This document shows, piece after piece, positions 8,652-14,991 of a stretch of 64,000 bases of DNA. The stretch's first letter is position 1, and each line of letters begins with the position of its first letter. Position numbers and translations under genes: made by a program. The stretch comes from Bacteroides sp. (GTDB lineage: Bacteria; Bacteroidota; Bacteroidia; Bacteroidales; Bacteroidaceae), in the NCBI RefSeq assembly GCF_030151085.1, contig NZ_JASLER010000031.1, positions 1 through 64,000 on the forward strand, read 5' to 3'. The notes under the pieces were generated by a model. The model was not told the DNA's origin, did not search any database, and worked only from the letters and a program-made list of their open reading frames with translations.

Positions 8652-9905
8652 TCAGTCCGCCCGTAGTGCTTCTATCGGACGTGTTCTCACCGCTTTTAGT
8701 GCCGGGAACAATCCGGCAAGCGTACCTGCTATGATGAGTGTCATTGTAGAACGGATGGCTACTCCTAGGTCCACTGTAGGATTGAGAAACATGGTTGCCT
8801 GCTCTACGCCAATGTCCACGACCTGTTTTCCTGCTACGTAATTCATATATTCGGTAGCGCCTACACCCAGCACCATGCCCAGGTATCCAAAGAAGGCAGT
8901 GATTACTACACTCTCTACAATCACCAGTTTAAGTATTGAGAAGGGACGCGCACCCAATGCCTTTCGTATGCCGAACTCGCGGGTGCGTTCCTTTACGGTG
9001 ATCAGCATAATGTTCGATACGCCAACGATGCCGCTCAGTAGTGTGAAGAGGCCGATGATCCAGATAGCTGTACGCATATATCCGCTTCCTTGGTTCATCT
9101 GGAGCATTTGTGTGAAGCGGTTCCACATCCAGATGGCTCCCTCATCGGTCTTGTCAAATCGTTGATGCGCACCGATAGCCGCACGGTAATCGGCTTCGAA
9201 GGCTTCGTTCTCTTCCTTCGTGTTGAGGTTCTTGATGGCGAAGAGTATCTGGTCTAATTTGTCTCCCTTATTGAATACAATTTGCAAGGTACTGAAGGGG
9301 ATGAAAATATCCTGTCCACCTGCGTTACCCTTATCCTTATATATACCTACTACTTGAAACATGACCCCTCCCATATTCAGCATCTTGCCTAGTGGCTTGA
9401 CTCCGTGTTTGAAGAGAACGTCTACCGAACGCTCGTTAATGACAGCTATTTTCCGCTTATCGTCTATATCCAATTGGTTGATGAATCGTCCGCTTACAAT
9501 GGTGGGGCGCTGGATATCTAGATAGCTGGGATATACACCCATCAGTCGTTCGTTGACGTATTCCTGTCCGTAGCTGATGTTCACGCTATTCTGGCGTAAT
9601 ACACCGCCGGCATTTTCCACATATTTATCCATGCTGCTACTTATTACCAGATCTTTGTTGTTGAGCTGAATGCGACGGCCTTGCTTCAGTCCGTCATGAG
9701 GTTTGCTGGTCCAGCCAGCACCTACTTGGATGGAGTTCATGGCTAGCGAAGCCATCTGGTCATTCTGTGCATTCATCAATCCGTTGCCTGCTCCCAGTAG
9801 CACGATGAGGATGAAGATGCCCCATGCCACAGCAAAGCCCGTTAGGGCAGTACGCAACTTGTTACGCTTGATGGTGGCTATTATTTCTTGAAAAAGATCA
9901 AACAT
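8652..9905 (-). CDS. MacB-like ABC transporter permease, first of pair
   Basis: Inner-membrane permease, 417 aa, with the same architecture as its downstream paralogue. A transmembrane helix lies near residues 18-42 (TALTGFAVAWGIFILIVLLG), then a periplasmic MacB-type domain, then three C-terminal helices with SGIVGVSNIMLITVKERTRE. The C-terminus is VRTRPIEALRAD, the usual end of this family. It has no ATPase domain of its own, unlike E. coli MacB; the ATPase is encoded by the preceding gene, 10 bp away. In MacB-type systems these permeases act by mechanotransmission to push periplasmic substrates through the TolC-type channel. Confidence 0.92.
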   Translation of the reverse strand: MFDLFQEIIATIKRNKLRTALTGFAVAWGIFILIVLLGAGNGLMNAQNDQMASLAMNSIQVGAGWTSKPHDGLKQGRRIQLNNKDLVISSSMDKYVENAGGVLRQNSVNISYGQEYVNERLMGVYPSYLDIQRPTIVSGRFINQLDIDDKRKIAVINERSVDVLFKHGVKPLGKMLNMGGVMFQVVGIYKDKGNAGGQDIFIPFSTLQIVFNKGDKLDQILFAIKNLNTKEENEAFEADYRAAIGAHQRFDKTDEGAIWMWNRFTQMLQMNQGSGYMRTAIWIIGLFTLLSGIVGVSNIMLITVKERTREFGIRKALGARPFSILKLVIVESVVITAFFGYLGMVLGVGATEYMNYVAGKQVVDIGVEQATMFLNPTVDLGVAIRSTMTLIIAGTLAGLFPALKAVRTRPIEALRAD

Positions 9906-9915
9906 AGTGTATTCT

Positions 9916-10632
9916 TTATTTCATGAATCCGTCTACTCCGAATGGCGATGCATCGTGACTCAGGTTCTCTTCGATGTTTTCAATAATACCATCCTTGATG
10001 TGGATAATTTTGTCCGTCTGGTTGGCGACACCACTTTCGTGGGTCACGACGATGATGGTCATTCCCGTCTTGTGCAGGTCTTTTAATATCTGCATCACTT
10101 CTACCGAAGTCTTACTGTCAAGTGCACCGGTAGGCTCATCGGCAAGGATAATTTGAGGTTGGGTAATAAGTGCGCGGGCAATAGCTACACGTTGTTTCTG
10201 ACCACCGGACATTTCGTTCGGCATGTGATGTGCCCATTCTTTCAATCCCAACTTGTCGAGGTATTCCAATGCCAGGGCATTACGCTTGCGGCGACTTACT
10301 CCTTGGTAGAAGAGAGGAAGGGCTACATTCTCCACTGCATTCTTGAATGAAATCAAGTTGAAGGACTGGAATATGAAACCGATCATACGGTTACGATATT
10401 CGGCTGCTTTTGTTTCACTCAGGTTCTTAATGAGTGTACCGTTCAGATAATACTCGCCGGTATCATAATTATCCAGAATACCTAATATATTAAGTAAAGT
10501 GGACTTGCCCGAACCGGATGCACCCATAATGGAAACAAACTCTCCCTTCTGGATATCTAAATTGATGCCTTTGAGCACATGTAGCGGTGCTCCGTTGTTG
10601 TAGGTCTTGTTAATGTCTTTTAGCTGTATCAC
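9916..10632 (-). CDS. ABC transporter ATP-binding protein (MacB/LolD-type)
   Basis: Cytoplasmic ATPase driving the two permeases encoded downstream. The 238-aa product shows Walker A GASGSGKST (about residues 37-45), the Q-loop in FIFQSFNLI, the signature MSGGQKQRVAIARAL, Walker B IILADEP and the H-loop in VVTHE. The MacB/LolD subclass is indicated by the long match MIQLKDINKTYNNG followed by HVLKGINLDIQKGEF. It is the first gene of the five-gene minus-strand operon ending with tolC. I see no convincing promoter upstream; a weak TAACATTG is near 10690. Confidence 0.95.
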   Translation of the reverse strand: MIQLKDINKTYNNGAPLHVLKGINLDIQKGEFVSIMGASGSGKSTLLNILGILDNYDTGEYYLNGTLIKNLSETKAAEYRNRMIGFIFQSFNLISFKNAVENVALPLFYQGVSRRKRNALALEYLDKLGLKEWAHHMPNEMSGGQKQRVAIARALITQPQIILADEPTGALDSKTSVEVMQILKDLHKTGMTIIVVTHESGVANQTDKIIHIKDGIIENIEENLSHDASPFGVDGFMK

Positions 10633-10809
10633 GATTTCTCCCTGTTTATTGCTTTTCTCTTATTATTTTTCCTTATTAGACGCAGCAATGTTACGAAAAG
10701 TTGCAAATGAAGCAAAGTTTTTTAAAAAAAGATTTTGCAGTGTCGTTTTTCTTTGTGTAATTTGTAACCATTAATGTTATTAACTAACCCTTTAAACAAA
10801 CGTAATATC

Positions 10810-11790
10810 ATGAATTCAAACATGGAAAAGCCCTATGTAGTGGGCATTGACATAGGCGGTACAAATACCGTCTTTGGTATCGTAGACGCACGCGGAACTA
10901 TTGTAGCAAGCAGTTCTATCAAGACCGGAGCATACGAAAAGGCTGATGATTATGTGAATGAAGTTTGCAAGAACCTTCTTCCATTGATTATAGCTAACGG
11001 TGGTGTCGATAAGATAAAAGGTATCGGTATTGGTGCTCCTAACGGAAACTATTATAGCGGTACTATTGAATTTGCTCCGAATCTTCCCTGGAAAGGCGTT
11101 ATTCCATTGGCTGCCATGTTTGAAGAACGCTTAGGCATTCCTACTGCATTGACCAATGATGCGAATGCTGCTGCTATCGGTGAGATGACATATGGCGCTG
11201 CCCGTGGTATGAAAGACTTTATCATGATTACTCTTGGTACAGGTGTAGGTAGTGGTATCGTTATCAACGGTCAGATGGTATACGGACATGATGGCTTTGC
11301 CGGTGAGTTAGGTCATACTATCATTCGTCGTGAAAATGGTCGCCTCTGCGGATGTGGACGTCACGGATGCTTGGAGACTTATTGCTCGGCTACAGGTGTG
11401 GCACGCTCTGCACGCGAATTCCTCGCTGCACGTACAGAACCTAGTTTGCTACGTTCTATTCCTGCTGAAAACATAACTTCTAAAGATGTATATGATGCAG
11501 CCGTTAAAGGTGACAAGTTGGCACAAGATATCTTCGAATTTACAGGTACCATCCTGGGCGAAGCTTTGACTGACTTCATCGCTTTCTCAAGTCCAGAAGC
11601 TATAGTACTGTTTGGCGGTTTGGCTAAATCAGGTGACTATATCATGAAGCCTATTCAGAAAGCTATTGATGACAATATCCTACAGATATACAAAGGCAAA
11701 TGCAAATTGTTGGTATCTGAATTGAAAGACTCTGACGCTGCTGTATTGGGAGCCAGCGCATTGGGATGGGAGTTGAAAGAGATTAAGTAA
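10810..11790 (+). CDS. ROK-family sugar kinase (glucokinase/hexokinase type)
   Basis: ATP-dependent phosphorylation of hexoses in the cytoplasm, feeding glycolysis. Counted from the ATG at 10810 (326 aa), the protein shows the phosphate loop GIDIGGTNTVFGIVD near the N-terminus, the LTNDANAAA catalytic-Asp region, LGTGVGSGI, and GFAGELGHT. It also has the ROK zinc signature CGCGRHGCLETY. The open frame extends to an ATG at 10774, but the extra 12 residues (MLLTNPLNKRNI) look unlike the family start; an ATG at 10822 is also possible. Bacteroides fragilis RokA is a described hexokinase of this class and this may be its counterpart, which I cannot confirm by reading. Here it stands alone. Confidence 0.92.
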   Translation: MNSNMEKPYVVGIDIGGTNTVFGIVDARGTIVASSSIKTGAYEKADDYVNEVCKNLLPLIIANGGVDKIKGIGIGAPNGNYYSGTIEFAPNLPWKGVIPLAAMFEERLGIPTALTNDANAAAIGEMTYGAARGMKDFIMITLGTGVGSGIVINGQMVYGHDGFAGELGHTIIRRENGRLCGCGRHGCLETYCSATGVARSAREFLAARTEPSLLRSIPAENITSKDVYDAAVKGDKLAQDIFEFTGTILGEALTDFIAFSSPEAIVLFGGLAKSGDYIMKPIQKAIDDNILQIYKGKCKLLVSELKDSDAAVLGASALGWELKEIK

Positions 11791-11809
11791 GCTGATTACT
11801 GAAAGAAAT

Positions 11810-11844
11810 AAAAAAGGGAAACTTCCATGAAGTTTCCCTTTTTT
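11810..11844. terminator. Bidirectional terminator between the ROK kinase and rplS
   Basis: Stem GGGAAACTTC (11816-11825) / GAAGTTTCCC (11829-11838) with loop CAT, flanked by six A on the left and six T on the right. It serves both converging genes. Confidence 0.92.
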
Positions 11845-11868
11845 ATTTCGAAATCAGAATCTAACAGA

Positions 11869-12222
11869 TTAACCGTTAACTCTTTTTTCTTTAATTCTAG
11901 CTTTCTTACCGGTAAGTTTACGCAGGTAGTACAATTTAGCGCGACGAACTTTACCCACTTTGTTCACTTCGATGCTATCGATAGCCGGTGATTCAATCGG
12001 GAAAATACGTTCAACACCAACAGTACCAGACATCTTACGAACTGTAAAACGTTTCTTTTCACCATGTCCGGCAATCTTGATAACAACACCACGGTACAAC
12101 TGTACACGTTCTTTGTTACCTTCGATGATACGATATGCTACAGTAACAGTGTCACCTGCTTTGAAGCTCGGGTGTTGTTTACCGGTAGCAAATGCTTCTT
12201 CTGCAATTTTAATTAAATCCAT
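11869..12222 (-). CDS. rplS: 50S ribosomal protein L19
   Basis: Structural protein at the interface of the large and small ribosomal subunits. The 117-aa product is full length for the family and shows its hallmarks: SFKAGDTVTVAYRIIEGNKE, RVQLYRGVVI, TVRKMSGTVGVERIFPIESP and VGKVRRAKLYYLRKLTGKKARI. It is not in the usual trmD-rplS arrangement here, standing alone on the minus strand, which is common in Bacteroides. Confidence 0.97.
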   Translation of the reverse strand: MDLIKIAEEAFATGKQHPSFKAGDTVTVAYRIIEGNKERVQLYRGVVIKIAGHGEKKRFTVRKMSGTVGVERIFPIESPAIDSIEVNKVGKVRRAKLYYLRKLTGKKARIKEKRVNG

Positions 12223-12350
12223 TGTTTTATTACTTAAATTGTTTGATCGTTACAACGCAACATACCAGGCTTCTCTCTGTGTCTCCTGACAGCGATTGCG
12301 CGAAAGCGGTGCAAAGTAACGAATTATTTGCCACATCTACAAGAGATTGT

Positions 12351-12402
12351 GTACTTTTTCTTTTGCCTTGATGCATGAGTACTTTTTCTTTTGCCTTGAT
12401 GC
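12351..12402 (+). repeat. 24-bp direct duplication at the edge of repeat copy 1
   Basis: The 24 bases at 12351-12374 recur exactly at 12379-12402 with a 28-bp period; both begin GTACTTTTTC and end CCTTGATGC. The second copy runs on into the rest of the repeat. Inside it CTTTTGC (12388-12394) and GCAAAAG (12401-12407) form a small hairpin. Confidence 0.9.
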
Positions 12403-12612
12403 AAAAGCAAAAGATACCAAAAAGAAAAGATCAAGGGCTTCGGTTACGGTGCTACTCCGACACTGCCATTCGCAGACGGGGCGAAAACTCGCTTCGCTCA
12501 GACAAACGCCCCTTACCTGCGCCTGACAGTGCCTCCGCTGACGCACCTACGCCTATGCCCGAAGCTGCGCGGTGGAGGCGCAGGATTGATTTGCTTTATG
12601 GTATCTTTTTGT
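12351..12612 (+). repeat. Dispersed structured repeat, copy 1
   Basis: Shares an ordered series of blocks with the inverse of 13081-13290: GCCTTGATGCAAAAG, AAAAGATACCAAAA, ATCAAGG, CTACTCCG, then a hairpin core GGGGCG-AAAACT...GACAAA-CGCCCC (12478-12512), then TGACGC-CCTAC. The core is enclosed by arms CACTGCCATTCGCAG (12461-12475) and CTGCGCCTGACAGTG (12517-12531), which pair at 12 of 15 positions. I recall similar gene-free repeats in Bacteroides genomes; the function is unknown to me. Confidence 0.8.
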
Positions 12613-12891
12613 TTTGCGTTGAGATGGAGGTGGATGTTTTGGTTCATAAATACAGGGGTTGATGCCTCATTACATATGCGAATCAGTAGTTGAATTAATT
12701 CATTCGAATGACACCTTTGTCACCTTCTTTTATAACTTTTTATACGTATGCGAAAAGTATATATTTAATATATATATACTATATAATACTACATATAAGA
12801 AAGTTGGGAAAATACATGCCAAAGGTGTCATTCAAGGTACTAGATATACCGTGGAGACTGAAAGAACTGACGCAGATAAGTGCGAAGGGCA

Positions 12892-12929
12892 ACGCAGATA
12901 AGTGCGTCACGTGATGCACTTATCTGTGT
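12892..12929. repeat. 38-bp near-perfect palindrome
   Basis: The arms ACGCAGATAAGTGCGTCAC / GTGATGCACTTATCTGTGT differ from perfect symmetry at only two pairs, each a G-T wobble in one strand. A further copy of the left arm, CGCAGATAAGTGCG, lies at 12871-12884. No T-tract follows, so it is not an ordinary terminator. The CGCAGAT unit is shared with the hairpin at 54155-54237. Confidence 0.8.
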
Positions 12930-13080
12930 CAGATTACACAATTACAAATAGAATCCCTTTATCGCTATTTCAAAGATTACTCTTTCTTGTTCGTCAAAAT
13001 CTGGTGTCTTTGTAGATACTCTGACTAATAGTATTACTTTCATTTTTAGTTCTTCATTTAATCAAGTATATAGCACTTCC

Positions 13081-13290
13081 CCGCCGCATGGTTTCCCGGC
13101 CTCACTGTAGGAGCGTCAAGCGCAGGTAGTATCAGAAGAGGTTTAAGGGGCGTTTGTCCGAAGCGCGAAGCGCAAGTTTTCGCCCCGTCCTCTTCTGATA
13201 CTACCGGAGTAGCTCCGAAAGTGCAGCCTTGATGTTTTCTTTTGGTATCTTTTCTTTTGCATCAAGGCAAAAGAAAAGTACTCCCCTTCT
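13081..13290 (-). repeat. Dispersed structured repeat, copy 2 (inverted)
   Basis: Reverse-oriented relative of copy 1. Its core GGGGCG/CGCCCC (13147-13152, 13181-13186) is enclosed by a perfect 17-bp inverted repeat, GGTAGTATCAGAAGAGG (13125-13141) and CCTCTTCTGATACTACC (13189-13205). The outer arms differ in sequence from copy 1 but are again self-complementary. The end at 13290 abuts the promoter of the next operon. Confidence 0.8.
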
Positions 13291-13320
13291 TTTGAGAGCA
13301 AAAAAGAAAAAGTATATTTG
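13291..13320 (+). promoter_or_regulatory. Promoter of the nucleotidase/NagZ operon
   Basis: TTTG at 13291-13294 (-33) and TATATTTG at 13313-13320 (-7) are separated by 18 bp, near the Bacteroides consensus spacing. Transcription would start near 13326, about 17 nt before the ATG at 13343. Confidence 0.65.
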
Positions 13321-13342
13321 TAGCAATAAAAAACAATAAAAC

Positions 13343-14113
13343 ATGAATAGACCTTATTTAAAACTCTTCTCGTCGGCAGCACTTACACTACTGCTTTTGT
13401 TGACATCTTGTCATTCTGTTTATGAAGTAACGAATGTTACGGGTGAGAGGATACCAATAGACTCCACTTGGGATGCAAAACCGGATGCAGAGGCAGTTAC
13501 CTTGCTTGCACCTTATAAAGCACAAATGGATAGTATAATGTATCATGTGGTGGGGACGGCTGAGATGTCAATGGATCGGTTCAGGCCAGAGAGCCCGTTG
13601 GCTAATTTGGTGGCGGACGTATTGCGTGAGTCGGCAGTTGAGGTGATAGGTAAACCGGCTGATGTGGGATTGATGAATGTCGGTGGTATTCGTAGTATGT
13701 TGACGGAAGGGCCTATTACGGTAGAACAGATTTATGAGATATTGCCATTTGAAAATTCGCTATGTGTGCTCACGATGAAAGGCTCTGTATTGAAAATTTT
13801 ATTCGAGAATGTTGCAGCTAGACTGGGTGAAGGAGTAAGTGGCATCCAACTGAAGATAAACAAAGATGGAAAGTTGCTGGAAGGTACTATTGGTGGCAAA
13901 CCGGTAGTAGACGATCAACTCTATACGGTCGCAACGATTGATTATCTGGCGGATGGTAACGATGGAATGACTGCTTTTCCACAAGCCGAAAAGAGAGAAT
14001 GTCCTGATGCACTTGTCTTACGTGGTTTGTTCATGAAGTATGTGGAACAGCAGACGGCAGCAGGCAAAAAGATTACATCCCGCATTGAGGGACGAGTAAC
14101 AGTTGAAAATTGA
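13343..14113 (+). CDS. 5'-nucleotidase C-terminal (substrate-binding) domain lipoprotein
   Basis: Carries only the nucleoside-recognition half of a UshA-type 5'-nucleotidase. The 256-aa product has a lipoprotein signal (LLLLTSC, lipid Cys near residue 22). The 5_nucleotid_C domain follows: MDRFRPESPLANLVADVLRE, GLMNVGGIRSMLTEGPIT, EILPFENSLCVLTMKG and YTVATIDYLADGNDG. The last of these contains the DG-DG turn before the substrate-stacking Phe region. There is no metallophosphatase domain in this protein; it is encoded by the next gene, 15 bp downstream, in the opposite order from the single-chain enzyme. The two products probably assemble at the periplasmic side of a membrane. Confidence 0.88.
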   Translation: MNRPYLKLFSSAALTLLLLLTSCHSVYEVTNVTGERIPIDSTWDAKPDAEAVTLLAPYKAQMDSIMYHVVGTAEMSMDRFRPESPLANLVADVLRESAVEVIGKPADVGLMNVGGIRSMLTEGPITVEQIYEILPFENSLCVLTMKGSVLKILFENVAARLGEGVSGIQLKINKDGKLLEGTIGGKPVVDDQLYTVATIDYLADGNDGMTAFPQAEKRECPDALVLRGLFMKYVEQQTAAGKKITSRIEGRVTVEN

Positions 14114-14128
14114 TAATCCGGAATAAAA

Positions 14129-14974
14129 ATGAAACGTATATACTTTTTGGCAGTTTTACTGCTTTTCATATTTTCTGCATCAGCACAACAAGATAAACAG
14201 TTGTTTATATTACAGACGAGTGATACTCACAGCCGCATAGAACCAATAGGTAAGGAAGTCGCTGATACGTATGCCGGAATGGGTGGTACGGTACGCCGGA
14301 CATCTTTCATCAAACAGTATCGTAGTGAGCATACCGATATGTTACTTTTCGATTGTGGAGATATCTCACAAGGTACACCTTATTATAACTTTTCTAAAGG
14401 AGAGGTTGAAGTCAAAATGATGAACCTCATGAAATATGATGCAATGACGATAGGTAATCATGAGTTCGACTTTGGATTGGATAATATGGCTCGTTTGTTC
14501 CGTATGGCTAACTTCCCTGTGGTTTGTGCCAATTATGATGTAACGGGAACGGTACTCGAAGGTTTGGTGAAGCCATACATTATCTTGGAACGTGCGGGAG
14601 TAAAGATCGGAGTATTCGGATTAAGTCCGAAGATGGAAGGTTTGGTTCAAGCGGATAAATGTGAGGGAATTGTTTATAATGATCCGATCAAGGTTGCTCA
14701 GGAAATGGCGGATATTCTGAAGATAGAAAAAGGATGTGACGTTGTTATTTGTCTGTCGCATTTGGGAATCCGTAGTTCCAATGGTGATTCCGATGAAGAT
14801 TTGGTTAGCAAAACGAATAATATAGATGTCATTCTGGGCGGACACTCCCATACGTTTATGGAGAAACCTGCTAATTATTTGAATGCTGACGGTAAAAACG
14901 TTCCTGTTTTCCATACAGGTAAGAGTGGAATATTTGTAGGGGAACAAGTCTTGACGTTAACAAAGAAACAGTAA
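14129..14974 (+). CDS. Periplasmic metallophosphatase (5'-nucleotidase N-terminal catalytic domain)
   Basis: Hydrolyses phosphate esters, probably nucleoside 5'-monophosphates, outside the cytoplasm. The 281-aa product has a signal peptide (MKRIYFLAVLLLFIFSASAQ) and all calcineurin-like metal ligands: SDTHSR (D-x-H), LFDCGD, IGNHEFDFG, ICLSHLG and LGGHSHTF. It stops where a one-piece 5'-nucleotidase would enter its linker helix; the missing C-terminal domain is the preceding gene. Spacing of 15 bp upstream and 17 bp downstream puts it in the middle of a four-gene operon. Confidence 0.9.
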   Translation: MKRIYFLAVLLLFIFSASAQQDKQLFILQTSDTHSRIEPIGKEVADTYAGMGGTVRRTSFIKQYRSEHTDMLLFDCGDISQGTPYYNFSKGEVEVKMMNLMKYDAMTIGNHEFDFGLDNMARLFRMANFPVVCANYDVTGTVLEGLVKPYIILERAGVKIGVFGLSPKMEGLVQADKCEGIVYNDPIKVAQEMADILKIEKGCDVVICLSHLGIRSSNGDSDEDLVSKTNNIDVILGGHSHTFMEKPANYLNADGKNVPVFHTGKSGIFVGEQVLTLTKKQ

Positions 14975-14991
14975 TTATTCAATCATCAGAT

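Larger units (their letters stand above)
12223..13342. other. Gene-free stretch of 1.1 kb with structured repeats
   Basis: No credible gene. Short frames here lack a family resemblance and mostly fall inside the repeats or in AT-rich spacer. It holds the rplS upstream region, repeat copy 1 (12351-12612), an AT-rich spacer, a 38-bp palindrome (12892-12929), repeat copy 2 in inverted orientation (13081-13290) and the promoter of the next operon (13291-13320). Confidence 0.8.

Noticed and set aside
12375..12914. Short open frames within the repeat copy 1 and AT-rich spacer.
   Set aside because: They overlap palindromes and repeats, have low-complexity or basic translations with no family resemblance, and conflict with one another.
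12892..12929. Palindrome as a rho-independent terminator.
   Set aside because: No T-tract on either side and no gene ends nearby.
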